From positions 1-31,345 of the IMG/VR virus record IMGVR_UViG_3300031688_000075: a DNA stretch of 31,345 nt, one strand, 5' to 3'. Shown in pieces: positions 23,437 through 31,223 of this stretch; position 1 is the first letter of the stretch, and each line of letters starts with the position of its first letter. The position numbers and the translations under genes were made by a program. Below the pieces are notes generated by a model. It saw nothing but the letters and a program-made list of their open reading frames with translations, ran no database searches and was not told the DNA's origin. The DNA is from a virus.

Positions 23437-24350
23437 GTTAATATCCATCCTTTAGTTGCGTCTACGTAGACAAGGCTAGCATTTGCATTGTTAGTTGATA
23501 CTGCCATATCTTGTGCAAGACCCATTATGTTTTCTGCTGCACGTCCAATAGTTAGATTGTTAGTATTGAAGGTGCTGTCATAGTCTATCCAGCCCACTGA
23601 GTCCCCGCTGGATGGGGATGTTGGGAGAGTCAGTGTTCTCGTAGCGCCTGTGGTACTCATAGGCACTAAGTCACCTGCTGCTGCCGCGTAAGTGGCTACT
23701 TTAACCGCAGTTAGGGTGAGTCCCCCACCACCCAGCCCTGAGAAGTTAGTAAGAGTAGCGGCGGTTATGGCTCGGTTGGTGTCTGTTCCAGCATCAACTT
23801 CAGCTTGTGTCGCTAGTTCTATAATACCAACCACTGTCTCAGAGGCTAGGGTAGAAGTAGTTACATATGAAGAGTCATTCGTCCATTGACTAATAGCTCC
23901 AGACTTATTAGTAAAGGTATCTGTTGAGCTAGGAGTAACTGTACCTGTTGCAGTGGTATAACCTGAATCGTTAGTCCACTGGCTGATAGCCCCAGTCTTA
24001 TTTGTTAAAGCATCGGCTGATATTGCAGTAATGTAAGATGAACCGTTAGTAAGCTGGTTGTTGTTAATTATCGTATTAGTGAACTCAGTACCTGTTAGTA
24101 ATAAACCTACACCTGCGGTATAAGTAGTATCAGAGGTTGAGTACCCTGAATCATTAGTCCATTGGCTTATGTTGCCGGACTTATTGGTAAATGTAGAAGT
24201 TCCTGAGGCTGTTATAGCCGAGACAAAGGCAGTCTTAATTGCTTCGTACTCTACAGTGAACTCTGCTCCCTGTATAACTTTATCAGGGTCGTTTGAAGGA
24301 AGGGTATCCTTAGCTCCAAAGTTTGTAGTAATATTGTATGTAATTGACAT
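23433..24350 (-). CDS. Tail fibre protein with ISQWTNDSGY repeats
   Basis: 305 aa. The motif (F/L)TNK(S/T)G(N/A)ISQWTNDSGY occurs at residues 54-70, 115-131 and 146-162, a fibre-shaft type repeat seen in phage tail fibres. Later comes GIIELATQAEVDAGTD..RAIT, a short motif common in fibre proteins. The end is beta-rich. AGGA sits before the ATG. It is the first gene after the terminator that follows the capsid gene. Trimeric fibre or baseplate appendage is likely. Confidence 0.7.
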   Translation of the reverse strand: MSITYNITTNFGAKDTLPSNDPDKVIQGAEFTVEYEAIKTAFVSAITASGTSTFTNKSGNISQWTNDSGYSTSDTTYTAGVGLLLTGTEFTNTIINNNQLTNGSSYITAISADALTNKTGAISQWTNDSGYTTATGTVTPSSTDTFTNKSGAISQWTNDSSYVTTSTLASETVVGIIELATQAEVDAGTDTNRAITAATLTNFSGLGGGGLTLTAVKVATYAAAAGDLVPMSTTGATRTLTLPTSPSSGDSVGWIDYDSTFNTNNLTIGRAAENIMGLAQDMAVSTNNANASLVYVDATKGWILT

Positions 24351-24367
24351 AGCGATTCCTGATAGTG

Positions 24368-24396
24368 AAAAAGCCCACCCCTCTTCAGGGGCAGGC
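24368..24396 (-). terminator. Rho-independent terminator after the major capsid gene
   Basis: On the minus strand the RNA would form GCC-UG-CCCCU / GAAG loop / AGGGG-UG-GGC, followed by five U. It lies 9 bp beyond the capsid stop and before the first fibre gene. It would stop most transcripts, leaving capsid mRNA most abundant and fibre genes lower. Confidence 0.85.
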
Positions 24397-24404
24397 GTTA
24401 AGGT

Positions 24405-25307
24405 TTACTCAGTCCAGAGTGTGAACCCGCTTTCAGGACGGTAGATGCTAGTGCCGTACAAAGTGTCAGCAGTGTACAATGTTGCCAAGTACTCCTGTTG
24501 ATACTGAGTCTGACTACGAACACCCTTCTGGTTTACACACAAGAACGTATCTGAGTGAAACAGAGTGTTACCACGAGCGCCAGTCTCGGTAGGCACGTTA
24601 GTAGAGACATAAATGTCAATACCGTAAAGCTCACCAATCTTACCGTTAACAACACCTTTGCCGTTTACGAAGTCGCTAGACACGTAACGATCAATACCCA
24701 TGATGAGGTTACGCACCTGAGGAGCAATCACAAACTTGCGACCATCCATAGGGGTATCAGCATCATCCATCTTCTGAATAAGGTTACGGAAACCTGCATC
24801 AGTAAAGGTGGAACCAACGCCAGTAACATAAGCAGACAGTACGCCTGCTGTGTCAGTGAAGCTGTTGGAGGTTTGGTTGTTTGCACCAGTACCATTACCA
24901 ATCCACTTGGTAAGCTCAAACATATCAGAATCCTTCTGAAGTGCCAAAGCATAACCAGCATCAGATGTATAGAACTGACGCAGAGAAGACAATGCCTGAC
25001 AAGCAGTAATGTCTTCAATAAGGTTAGAGTACTCAAAGTGCTTGTCGATAGCGACAGTCAACTCTGTGTGCGTGTTAGCCTGCAATGTTACTTGAGCTTC
25101 AGAAGCTTTAGCAGAAGCTGCTCCACGGGTAGGCTTAGGGATATGAATCGTATCACCCTTCTTTCCTTCCATAGACAAGTTACGTGCAAGCGGTGCCATA
25201 ACGAGAGACTTCTCGTATGCCGCGATTACTTCATCACTCCAGAGTTCGGGGATGAATACTGCCGCCGTAGTGTTAGTTACACTAGGGACGTTGTTAAATG
25301 CTGCCAT
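24405..25307 (-). CDS. Major capsid protein, HK97 type
   Basis: 300 aa. Begins MAAFNNVPSVTNTTAAVFIPELWSD, with later DTIHIPKPTRG, an alpha/beta core, a P-domain-like region with DGRKFVIAPQVRNLIMG, then a strand-rich end (YGTSIYRPESGFTLWTE). This matches podovirus capsid proteins of the HK97 fold. It follows the scaffold gene and precedes a strong terminator, the common arrangement. A long frame on the other strand covers most of it but has no ribosome binding site and no family signal. Confidence 0.85.
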   Translation of the reverse strand: MAAFNNVPSVTNTTAAVFIPELWSDEVIAAYEKSLVMAPLARNLSMEGKKGDTIHIPKPTRGAASAKASEAQVTLQANTHTELTVAIDKHFEYSNLIEDITACQALSSLRQFYTSDAGYALALQKDSDMFELTKWIGNGTGANNQTSNSFTDTAGVLSAYVTGVGSTFTDAGFRNLIQKMDDADTPMDGRKFVIAPQVRNLIMGIDRYVSSDFVNGKGVVNGKIGELYGIDIYVSTNVPTETGARGNTLFHSDTFLCVNQKGVRSQTQYQQEYLATLYTADTLYGTSIYRPESGFTLWTE

Positions 25308-25354
25308 GTTATTTAATCCTTAAAGGGTCGGCTTAATTGCCTGCTACTAAGTAG

Positions 25355-26146
25355 CTACTTTACCCTGCCCTCTTTATATGCTGCCATTATCTCATCGGAC
25401 ATAGCTTCATAGCGGTCAGGGTCGGTTTTCATTAGTCTAATAATGTCAGTACGACGAAAGACTTTCTTTTGCCGCCTACCATCAGGATTAGCACGAGTGC
25501 TTCCAGTAGAAGCGTTCTTTAGGTCTTGTTTACGGGCTTCCTTCTCTACAACCTTCGTCTGTTCTACTACGTTAGCGCGTTCATTCCAGTTGCTAAAAAG
25601 CTCTGCTGCACTATCGTAATCAAAAGACTTGTCTGCATCCCTGTAAAGACGTTTACGAATCGGAGAGCTATTTACCCACTCATTGAAAGCTGGATTAGCT
25701 AGTGTCTCGTTCATCTTAGGAAAGTTAGCCTGTAAAGAAGCCAAACTAGACCGCTTCTTCATTTCAGCAGTAACCGCTTCAGCCTCTTTAAGCTTAGGGT
25801 GGTTACTGATTGCTCGTTCTACTGCACCGTCTGGGTCTAAGAAGAAATCAATCTCCTCGGCTGGCGGCTCGTCTTTACTTGCGACAGATGAGGTGACGAA
25901 CTCATCGAATGCGTGTCTAAGTTCTCCGACTTCGTTAGACTGTCTGCCTAACGCTTTCTCGGCTTCTCCATGCATTCTAGCAACTTCTGCTATAGTCTTC
26001 CCTTGATACTTCTCAGGAAGATCTTCCTCCGGCTCTTGTTGCTCTTCAGATACTACCTCTTCAGTTGCGAAGGGGTCAGTCTCTTTAGAGATTTCCTCGG
26101 GGATGGTCTCTTCTTCGATCTCAAGGTCAATCAGTTGTCCTGCCAT
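25355..26146 (-). CDS. Scaffolding protein
   Basis: 263 aa, very acidic at the N-terminus (IEEETIPEEISKETD), helical in the middle, and basic at the C-terminus (GRRQKKVFRRTDIIRLMK). This acidic-helical-basic plan, and its place between the portal region and capsid gene, is standard for phage scaffolds; the basic end usually contacts the capsid. GGAG lies before the ATG. No sequence match needed for this call, and none can be checked here. Confidence 0.75.
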   Translation of the reverse strand: MAGQLIDLEIEEETIPEEISKETDPFATEEVVSEEQQEPEEDLPEKYQGKTIAEVARMHGEAEKALGRQSNEVGELRHAFDEFVTSSVASKDEPPAEEIDFFLDPDGAVERAISNHPKLKEAEAVTAEMKKRSSLASLQANFPKMNETLANPAFNEWVNSSPIRKRLYRDADKSFDYDSAAELFSNWNERANVVEQTKVVEKEARKQDLKNASTGSTRANPDGRRQKKVFRRTDIIRLMKTDPDRYEAMSDEIMAAYKEGRVK

Positions 26147-26196
26147 TTTAAACTCCGTACCCTTTGGGTATTATGGATTAAAGAAAGACTGGGTGG

Positions 26197-26421
26197 CTAC
26201 CCGTTACCTTTCCGCTTGCCTCCTGCCTCGTGATGCTTGGCCCACTTCATTGTTGCTCCGGGGAAATGCCCCGAGAAGGGATCAAGCTGACACTTGATAG
26301 GAGATATCATTCTGTCTGAGGTTGAGCCACACTTGCACTCAAGTATCCTCTCTTCGTTGTATGCTAATCGTTCAAATACTTCTTTGGTCTCTTTGCATCT
26401 GTAATCATACAGTTTGAGCAT
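26197..26421 (-). CDS. FmdB-like zinc-ribbon small phage protein
   Basis: 74 aa from the ATG at 26421 (AAGGAT upstream); a longer start is possible up to 26448. Cysteines C9, C29, C31 and C44 lie in DYRC, ECKCGS and IKCQLDP. The order resembles the FmdB zinc-ribbon family with the phage tail motif (L)DP.SG.FPGA..KWAK, but the first CxxC knuckle has only one cysteine. It overlaps the gene before it by 17 bp. Role in the virion or as a regulator is unknown. Confidence 0.6.
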   Translation of the reverse strand: MLKLYDYRCKETKEVFERLAYNEERILECKCGSTSDRMISPIKCQLDPFSGHFPGATMKWAKHHEAGGKRKGNG

Positions 26422-26641
26422 CGTAACCATCCTTAATAAATATCTCATAGCCTAAGAGTCTATCGTATACAGCTTTCTTACCCTTGGCTATCAAGAACTC
26501 CTCTGTTGTTCTACAAGAGTCCAGTGTTACTTGGTCTGCCCCTTCCTGCATATCTTCTATGAAGGTAGACCACCCTCTGTCTGTAAACAGATCTAGGAGG
26601 TCTTCGTAGTAGGCTTTGTTCTCTACAGAGAGTTCTGTCAT
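26405..26641 (-). CDS. Small acidic hypothetical head-region protein
   Basis: 78 aa, acidic and helical (ENKAYYEDLLDLFTDRGW). It is ATGA-coupled to the previous small ORF and overlaps the next. It lies between the portal and scaffold genes, so a head role is likely, but no family is recognised. Confidence 0.65.
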   Translation of the reverse strand: MTELSVENKAYYEDLLDLFTDRGWSTFIEDMQEGADQVTLDSCRTTEEFLIAKGKKAVYDRLLGYEIFIKDGYDAQTV

Positions 26642-26769
26642 TTAACAGTCCTCTTCTTAGGCTCCTCTAGCTTATCTAGCCTATCAGTAACAGTCTTAAG
26701 TATAACATTAATCTGAGTTACTGTTTCGTATAATTCTTTCTTTACATCTTCTGCTCTTACTAGGGCCAT
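26638..26769 (-). CDS. Small coiled-coil hypothetical protein
   Basis: 43 aa. Strong AAGGAGAA ribosome binding site before the ATG, and ATGA overlap with the next gene. Helical heptad-like spacing (VKKELYETVTQINVILKTV) suggests a short coiled coil; the end is basic (EPKKRTVK). It lies directly after the portal gene. Function unknown. Confidence 0.6.
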   Translation of the reverse strand: MALVRAEDVKKELYETVTQINVILKTVTDRLDKLEEPKKRTVK

Positions 26770-26799
26770 TTCTGGTTCTCCTTAAGGGTTAATACTACT

Positions 26800-28791
26800 T
26801 TACATAGGTAATGCTTGATTAGGATCTACCTGTCCACTTTCTGAAAGTTGACGTATAAGCTCTGCTTCTGCATCTCGTGATGCGTTGTTCTGAGCCTGAC
26901 CTTCCTTAACTACCATATCGCGGTCTCTAAGGGAGAGGTCTGCCATCTTGAGCTTACGCTCGAAGTCCCTGTCCATTTCTCCATCATTGTTCATGTCAGA
27001 GTATTTCATTATAGCTTCTTTAGGAGCAAGCTCTGCCTCAATATTGTACTTATTAGCTCTTGACTGACTCTCAGCAGACTGAGCAGCTAGTAACCCAATC
27101 TGGCCTTCTAGGACAGCAAGTTCCATAGCTTCACGCTTCTCGGCCTTAGCCAGCTCTTCAGGAGTAGGTTCAGGGGGTGGAGTGTTAAGTATGCTAATGA
27201 TCTCTTCACGGTTAGTAACATTAAGGTGCTCTATGATGCTAGTCATAACAGCCTTGTGTGAAGGAGACTCAGGGGGTAAGGACTGTATTAGCTGTGTAAG
27301 CTGTCCTACCTCGTACTCACGAGCAACAACCCCTAGAGAGCTGATGATCTTGAACTTGTAGTCTTTTATGGGGTAGTTATCTGGATCGAACTGCATGTAA
27401 CGCCATGCGGCCTTACGGACGAACGGTAACAGGAAGTTCTCTTGGAAGTTAACCAGTGTACGCTTCTGTCGCTTGATAATAGCCCCTAAGGACATTGACA
27501 TACCAGCGGCTGTAGCTTCACCGTTAATGTTACCTGCAAGTCCTGCTGAGTCTACTGCGCCTGTTGCGCTCTGTACCATCTGCTGCAAGGCACCTGCCTG
27601 AGCAAATGTGATCTGGTCTACTTGACCGAAGTGGAAGGGCTGTAGGACTTCACTAGGAGGCCCAGCAGTCATAAACATAGCTCCGGGTCTTACCTCAAAC
27701 TTAGCTCCACGAGGTATACGTGTACTGTCTACGCCCATCATTGGATGAGTAGTAAGACCTAGTGCGTCAATACGTGCTCTCATCTCGGCATCAAGAGCCT
27801 TCTGAGACATGTAGCCTTTCTCACATACACCACGGCCCCAGAACCTAGAAGGTACTACGTCCCACTGGAATGCTACTACTGGTCGGTCTTGACACATGTA
27901 AGGATTCTCCATAACCTTAAGGAGAGTGCCTTCGTTAGCGATCACTACAATAGCCTCGACATACATGCCTTCAGCCTGTACGTCAATGCCTTCGTTCTCT
28001 AGTGCTTCTCGTGGTACTAAACCGTAGTACTTAAGAAGTCGTACTCTGTCATCCTGTAGTGTAGCAAGATCACGATCAGATTCAATCTCTTCATCTGCTG
28101 ATGCTAGGCCTACTACTACGTTATCGTTGTATACCCCTGAGTCTTGTAGCATCTCAATGGTATGCATACCTACGAACTCGTCAATAGCGCAACCTTGTGC
28201 GTTATCTATACTAGTAGCTGATGGGTCTATAAGGAAGTTCTGAGCTTGTATTGGGTTTATCTTAACGAGAGGCCTGTACTTAGTGTTTACACCAATAGCC
28301 TTTAGGTCTCCGTCCATGATATCTTGAGTAGCAGGGTGATACTCCTTGACTTCCTCAATAAGGATCTCCCCTATGCCTGTGCCATAAACGGCAGCATTGA
28401 TAAGGCATTCTCCGATACTAGAGCGTATCCTTGCTTGGTCGAAGTCCTCTGTTAGCTTTCCTCTGAGGAACTGCATATCCTCAGGGTTCTCGTCTACCAT
28501 GTCGTCTTCGATATCGAATAGAAAACCTGAGCTAAAGGTAGCCTCTTCTATCTCTGCTACGTTAGACTCTACAGCTTGTTGGGTAGCAGGGGCAATTATC
28601 TTGCTTCTCTCTGAATCTCTTGTCTTATCTTCTTCTGCCCAACGGCAACGCCATATACGGTAGTATTCTTGGTGTAGCTCATCATAGTTGGAGTCATAGT
28701 GGTCTCTCCAATCGTTTGCCTTCCCCACTACCCATTCTACGATATCTACATCGTCAGATAGTGCTTCTATGCTTTCTTCAAATATCGACAT
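26800..28791 (-). CDS. Portal protein
   Basis: 663 aa, large and acidic, as expected for podovirus portals. The N-terminus (YDSNYDELHQEYYRIWRCRW) and core segment (VVAFQWDVVPSRFWGRGVCEKGY) match the style of portal proteins of this class, followed by long helices with a Glu/Ala/Lys-rich end that would form the crown or stem. It follows the large terminase directly (one-base gap or less) and leads into scaffold and capsid genes, the usual head-module order. The portal is the DNA entry channel. Confidence 0.85.
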   Translation of the reverse strand: MSIFEESIEALSDDVDIVEWVVGKANDWRDHYDSNYDELHQEYYRIWRCRWAEEDKTRDSERSKIIAPATQQAVESNVAEIEEATFSSGFLFDIEDDMVDENPEDMQFLRGKLTEDFDQARIRSSIGECLINAAVYGTGIGEILIEEVKEYHPATQDIMDGDLKAIGVNTKYRPLVKINPIQAQNFLIDPSATSIDNAQGCAIDEFVGMHTIEMLQDSGVYNDNVVVGLASADEEIESDRDLATLQDDRVRLLKYYGLVPREALENEGIDVQAEGMYVEAIVVIANEGTLLKVMENPYMCQDRPVVAFQWDVVPSRFWGRGVCEKGYMSQKALDAEMRARIDALGLTTHPMMGVDSTRIPRGAKFEVRPGAMFMTAGPPSEVLQPFHFGQVDQITFAQAGALQQMVQSATGAVDSAGLAGNINGEATAAGMSMSLGAIIKRQKRTLVNFQENFLLPFVRKAAWRYMQFDPDNYPIKDYKFKIISSLGVVAREYEVGQLTQLIQSLPPESPSHKAVMTSIIEHLNVTNREEIISILNTPPPEPTPEELAKAEKREAMELAVLEGQIGLLAAQSAESQSRANKYNIEAELAPKEAIMKYSDMNNDGEMDRDFERKLKMADLSLRDRDMVVKEGQAQNNASRDAEAELIRQLSESGQVDPNQALPM

Positions 28792-30048
28792 TTAGTATCC
28801 TGAAATTGAGTCCATTGGGACGAAATCACCATCTTGGCTGAAGTTATCATAGTACGGTATTGTAACCATCTGATCTATGTACGATAGAGCATCAAGTAAA
28901 TCATCATGTACTAATGGAGAAGGGAAGTTACTCGCTTCATCCACAAAGTTAATATTCCAATCTGCCTTCTTAAGATGGACAAATCCGTTCTCAAACCTTC
29001 CAGCTAGTGACCATAATATACGGTCAGTCTTCTTTTGGTTTCCGTGAGTCAGTAGTTGTATACGAAAGACCCTAGAGGTCATACGCATCAAATCTTGCAA
29101 GGGGGTCATAACGGCTTGTTGTGCTATCCCCTTCTCTATGCCTACGGACAAAGGCTTGTACTTATCTACCATAGCAAAGATGTTCTCTGCTGTCTCGGCT
29201 AGTGTCCACCTACCGAACTTAATGTTCTCTACCCACCAATGCCCATCATCTGTTACGTATACACAGGCTATTGCTGAGTTGTCTCTCTTTGCTGTCCTAT
29301 TGCCCCGTTTCTCTTCAAAACCAGCTAAATCTATAGCTATATAGTAGTCTCCCGGTACTTTAGTCTTACGATCCTTGTAGTATTTGAAAGCTTCTACATC
29401 AAAGTGCTCGCTACCATTTGCATCAAAAGATGCCATATATTCTTGTTGAAAGGCCCAATTAGGTAGCGTCTTCCTTGCATGGTCTACTTCTGCCTTGTCC
29501 AACAAGGGGTTGTCATAGCTTGTGTAGTGCCATGCTTCCCACTGGGGATCACCTCCTAGTTCTGCTTCTAAGTACTTGTCGTAGAAGTGATTACGACCCT
29601 CTGGTGTACCAATGAAGATACATGTACCTAAATTGTCTGAGAGAGCAGGTCGAAGTACAGCATCAAAGATGTCTGACTTCATAAAAGCAAACTCGTCCAA
29701 AACTAAATGTTTGAGGGAAACTCCCCTCAAAGTATCAGGTCTATCTGCACCCTTAAGGTAGATAGTTACACCGTTAGTAAGCTCCAGTGTAAGGTCGTTC
29801 TTATTATGATTCGATATTATGTCACCTGCTATTTCGTATAGCTTGTCCCACATAATGTCTTTTGCTTGGCCTTGGGTGGGTGCTACGTAGAACACCTTTC
29901 CGGGCTTACCGTCTAGGGCTGCTAGCACTAATGACACAGCAGCTAGATGGCTCTTACCTGTTCGTCTACCTGCGGCTACTACCTTGAACCGCTTGGTGCT
30001 GTTCATGACCTCTAGCTGCCAAGGCAGCATACTTAGGTCTATCTTCAA
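28792..30048 (-). CDS. terL: Large terminase subunit (TerL), TTG start
   Basis: 418 aa from TTG 30048, which overlaps the previous stop (TTGA), with AGGTG about 8 bp upstream; the first in-frame ATG (30030) has no such site. ATPase: Walker A GRRTGKS (27-33), Walker B VLDEF (D118, E119), coupling motif IGTPEG (146-151). Nuclease: D240 in YIAIDLAG, E305 in SVGIEKG, D382/D383 in VHDDLLDAL. It pumps DNA through the portal and cuts concatemers. Somewhat short for the family, but all motifs are present. Confidence 0.92.
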   Translation of the reverse strand: MKIDLSMLPWQLEVMNSTKRFKVVAAGRRTGKSHLAAVSLVLAALDGKPGKVFYVAPTQGQAKDIMWDKLYEIAGDIISNHNKNDLTLELTNGVTIYLKGADRPDTLRGVSLKHLVLDEFAFMKSDIFDAVLRPALSDNLGTCIFIGTPEGRNHFYDKYLEAELGGDPQWEAWHYTSYDNPLLDKAEVDHARKTLPNWAFQQEYMASFDANGSEHFDVEAFKYYKDRKTKVPGDYYIAIDLAGFEEKRGNRTAKRDNSAIACVYVTDDGHWWVENIKFGRWTLAETAENIFAMVDKYKPLSVGIEKGIAQQAVMTPLQDLMRMTSRVFRIQLLTHGNQKKTDRILWSLAGRFENGFVHLKKADWNINFVDEASNFPSPLVHDDLLDALSYIDQMVTIPYYDNFSQDGDFVPMDSISGY

Positions 30049-30608
30049 TTAATAGCACCTAGTCGTTCAGTCATACGCCCCTGTACGTCCCCCTGTCCGG
30101 GGTCTGTAACATCAGTATGATGCTCCTTATAGACATCATGCAAGGCTTTTGCATTACTCTGACCGTATATGAAGTACTCACGCATATTGGCACTTACGGT
30201 TTTAGCTCCATATACTAAGTCAGATATCATCAGAGTGTCTGATTGCTCCTGAGTTAGTTTTCTAGGATCTTCATGCTTGTTAGCATCTTCTATCCACTTA
30301 GGGATAGGCTCACCTGCTAGTTTGTACGCTCTAGCAGCTCTGTTAAGGCCTGTCTGGAAACTGGAGTTAGCAGGCTGTTTTACTCCATTCTCATCCAGTG
30401 CTGTCTTGTTCTCGTTAAGGTACTGGTACACGCCCTTAGCTGATGAACTCTTAGCCGAGGCTTGTGAGTTATTGTCTGACTCCATATCGCCTATACGGTG
30501 ATAAAAGTCCTTTACGTTATCTATTACTACAGCAGGTGTAAGTCCCATACCTTTTAAGATATGCTTTTCTACCTTGTTTAGCTTTCTTTTAGCTTTAGGC
30601 TCACTCAT
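30045..30608 (-). CDS. Lytic transglycosylase (SLT)-like protein
   Basis: 187 aa. The motif FYHRIGDMESDNNSQA.AKSSSAKGVYQY has the shape of the lytic transglycosylase fold: a catalytic Glu (E43) after a helix, then S-A-x-G-x-Y-Q. The first 20 residues are basic (AKRKLNKVEKHILKG), with no signal peptide or membrane segment. It would cleave peptidoglycan, either as the endolysin or as an ejection enzyme carried in the virion. It is oddly placed between the two terminase genes, overlapping both. Glycosylase activity is inferred from motif only. Confidence 0.7.
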   Translation of the reverse strand: MSEPKAKRKLNKVEKHILKGMGLTPAVVIDNVKDFYHRIGDMESDNNSQASAKSSSAKGVYQYLNENKTALDENGVKQPANSSFQTGLNRAARAYKLAGEPIPKWIEDANKHEDPRKLTQEQSDTLMISDLVYGAKTVSANMREYFIYGQSNAKALHDVYKEHHTDVTDPGQGDVQGRMTERLGAIN

Positions 30609-30954
30609 CTTTAACTTCCACGAACTCCGCTTCTATAGGGTCTATCTTAGCCGTGACCGTAGTAGCTAGGCCAGTGATGTTGATCTCTATACCGCCTCTA
30701 TTGGCCTTTGTATCCGCCTCAAAGCCTGATACAGGAACAATACGATCAACTATGAGCTTCCATGCTGCGGCTTGATGCTTATGGTCATCGTCAAGAGCCG
30801 CGCTAAAGATAGAATCTAGTACCTTAGGGGACTTAGGGCTATTAAGCATCCTAGCCCTGTATTCCTTCATTACTGTAGCTTCGCCCTTAGGACGACCTAC
30901 TGCATTAGCTACTTTCTTTGGTCTCCCAAGAGGGTTTCCTGTCTTCTTAGTCAA
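30601..30954 (-). CDS. Probable small terminase subunit (TerS), TTG start
   Basis: 117 aa from TTG 30954. Two AT-hook-like GRPK motifs at the N-terminus (GRPKK and GRPKG) suggest DNA binding; the central SIFSAALDDDHKHQAAAWKL is helical, and the C-terminal part is beta/acidic (FVEVKDE). Small basic-then-helical proteins of this sort stand before TerL in many podoviruses. It overlaps the transglycosylase-like gene by 8 bp. No ATG exists upstream in frame. An out-of-frame ATG at 30961 with a better ribosome binding site encodes only MNLD and a stop. TerS is inferred mainly from place and make-up. Confidence 0.6.
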   Translation of the reverse strand: MTKKTGNPLGRPKKVANAVGRPKGEATVMKEYRARMLNSPKSPKVLDSIFSAALDDDHKHQAAAWKLIVDRIVPVSGFEADTKANRGGIEINITGLATTVTAKIDPIEAEFVEVKDE

Positions 30955-31021
30955 GGTTCATATTATCCTATTAGAGGGTATGATAGCACGATCTAAAACA
31001 AAAGAGTAAAGACATAATAAC

Positions 31022-31138
31022 CTAAGGCTTGATAAGAACATGATCTAAACTATTGTTCTTTACAGGTCTTTCAGAGGACTCAAGGCATGCTGCCTTAAGA
31101 AACCTGCTACCGTAATCAATCTGGATTACCTTATCCAT
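31022..31138 (-). CDS. Possible small ORF just after the late promoter
   Basis: 38 aa (MDKVIQIDYGSRFLKAACLE at the start). Its ATG lies about 12 bases beyond the -10 box, so the mRNA would start almost at the ATG, with only an AGAG before it. That would make it nearly leaderless. It is the first possible gene in the late transcript, 61 bp before the out-of-frame ATG at 30961. Not recognised; it may be chance. Confidence 0.3.
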   Translation of the reverse strand: MDKVIQIDYGSRFLKAACLESSERPVKNNSLDHVLIKP

Positions 31139-31150
31139 CTCTATAGTAAT

Positions 31151-31179
31151 ATTATACCATGGATTTAGGGTCTTGTCAA
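31151..31179 (-). promoter_or_regulatory. Strong sigma70-type promoter for the late (leftward) arm
   Basis: On the minus strand: TTGACA (31179-31174), exactly 17 bp, TATAAT (31156-31151), then ATTACTATAG, the same 16 bases from the -10 on as at the promoter at 4685-4713. It faces the terminase, portal and capsid genes, and no other strong promoter was found on that strand. The stretch 30955-31345 otherwise holds only two doubtful small ORFs and a few repeats. Confidence 0.88.
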
Positions 31180-31223
31180 GCACTTATGTTACATTATGAG
31201 TAAAATAACATAATTTAGACCAT

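Noticed and set aside
24555-25316. 253-aa plus-strand frame opposite the major capsid gene
   Set aside because: It runs against the late operon, lacks a ribosome binding site and any family pattern, and is explained by the codon bias of the highly expressed capsid gene.
25343-25355. GCTAC-TAA-GTAGC hairpin between scaffold and capsid genes as a terminator
   Set aside because: Stem of only 5 bp and no T-run on the minus strand.
26158-26170. TACCC-TTT-GGGTA hairpin before the scaffold start
   Set aside because: Short stem with no T-run; may be chance, and no function can be supported.
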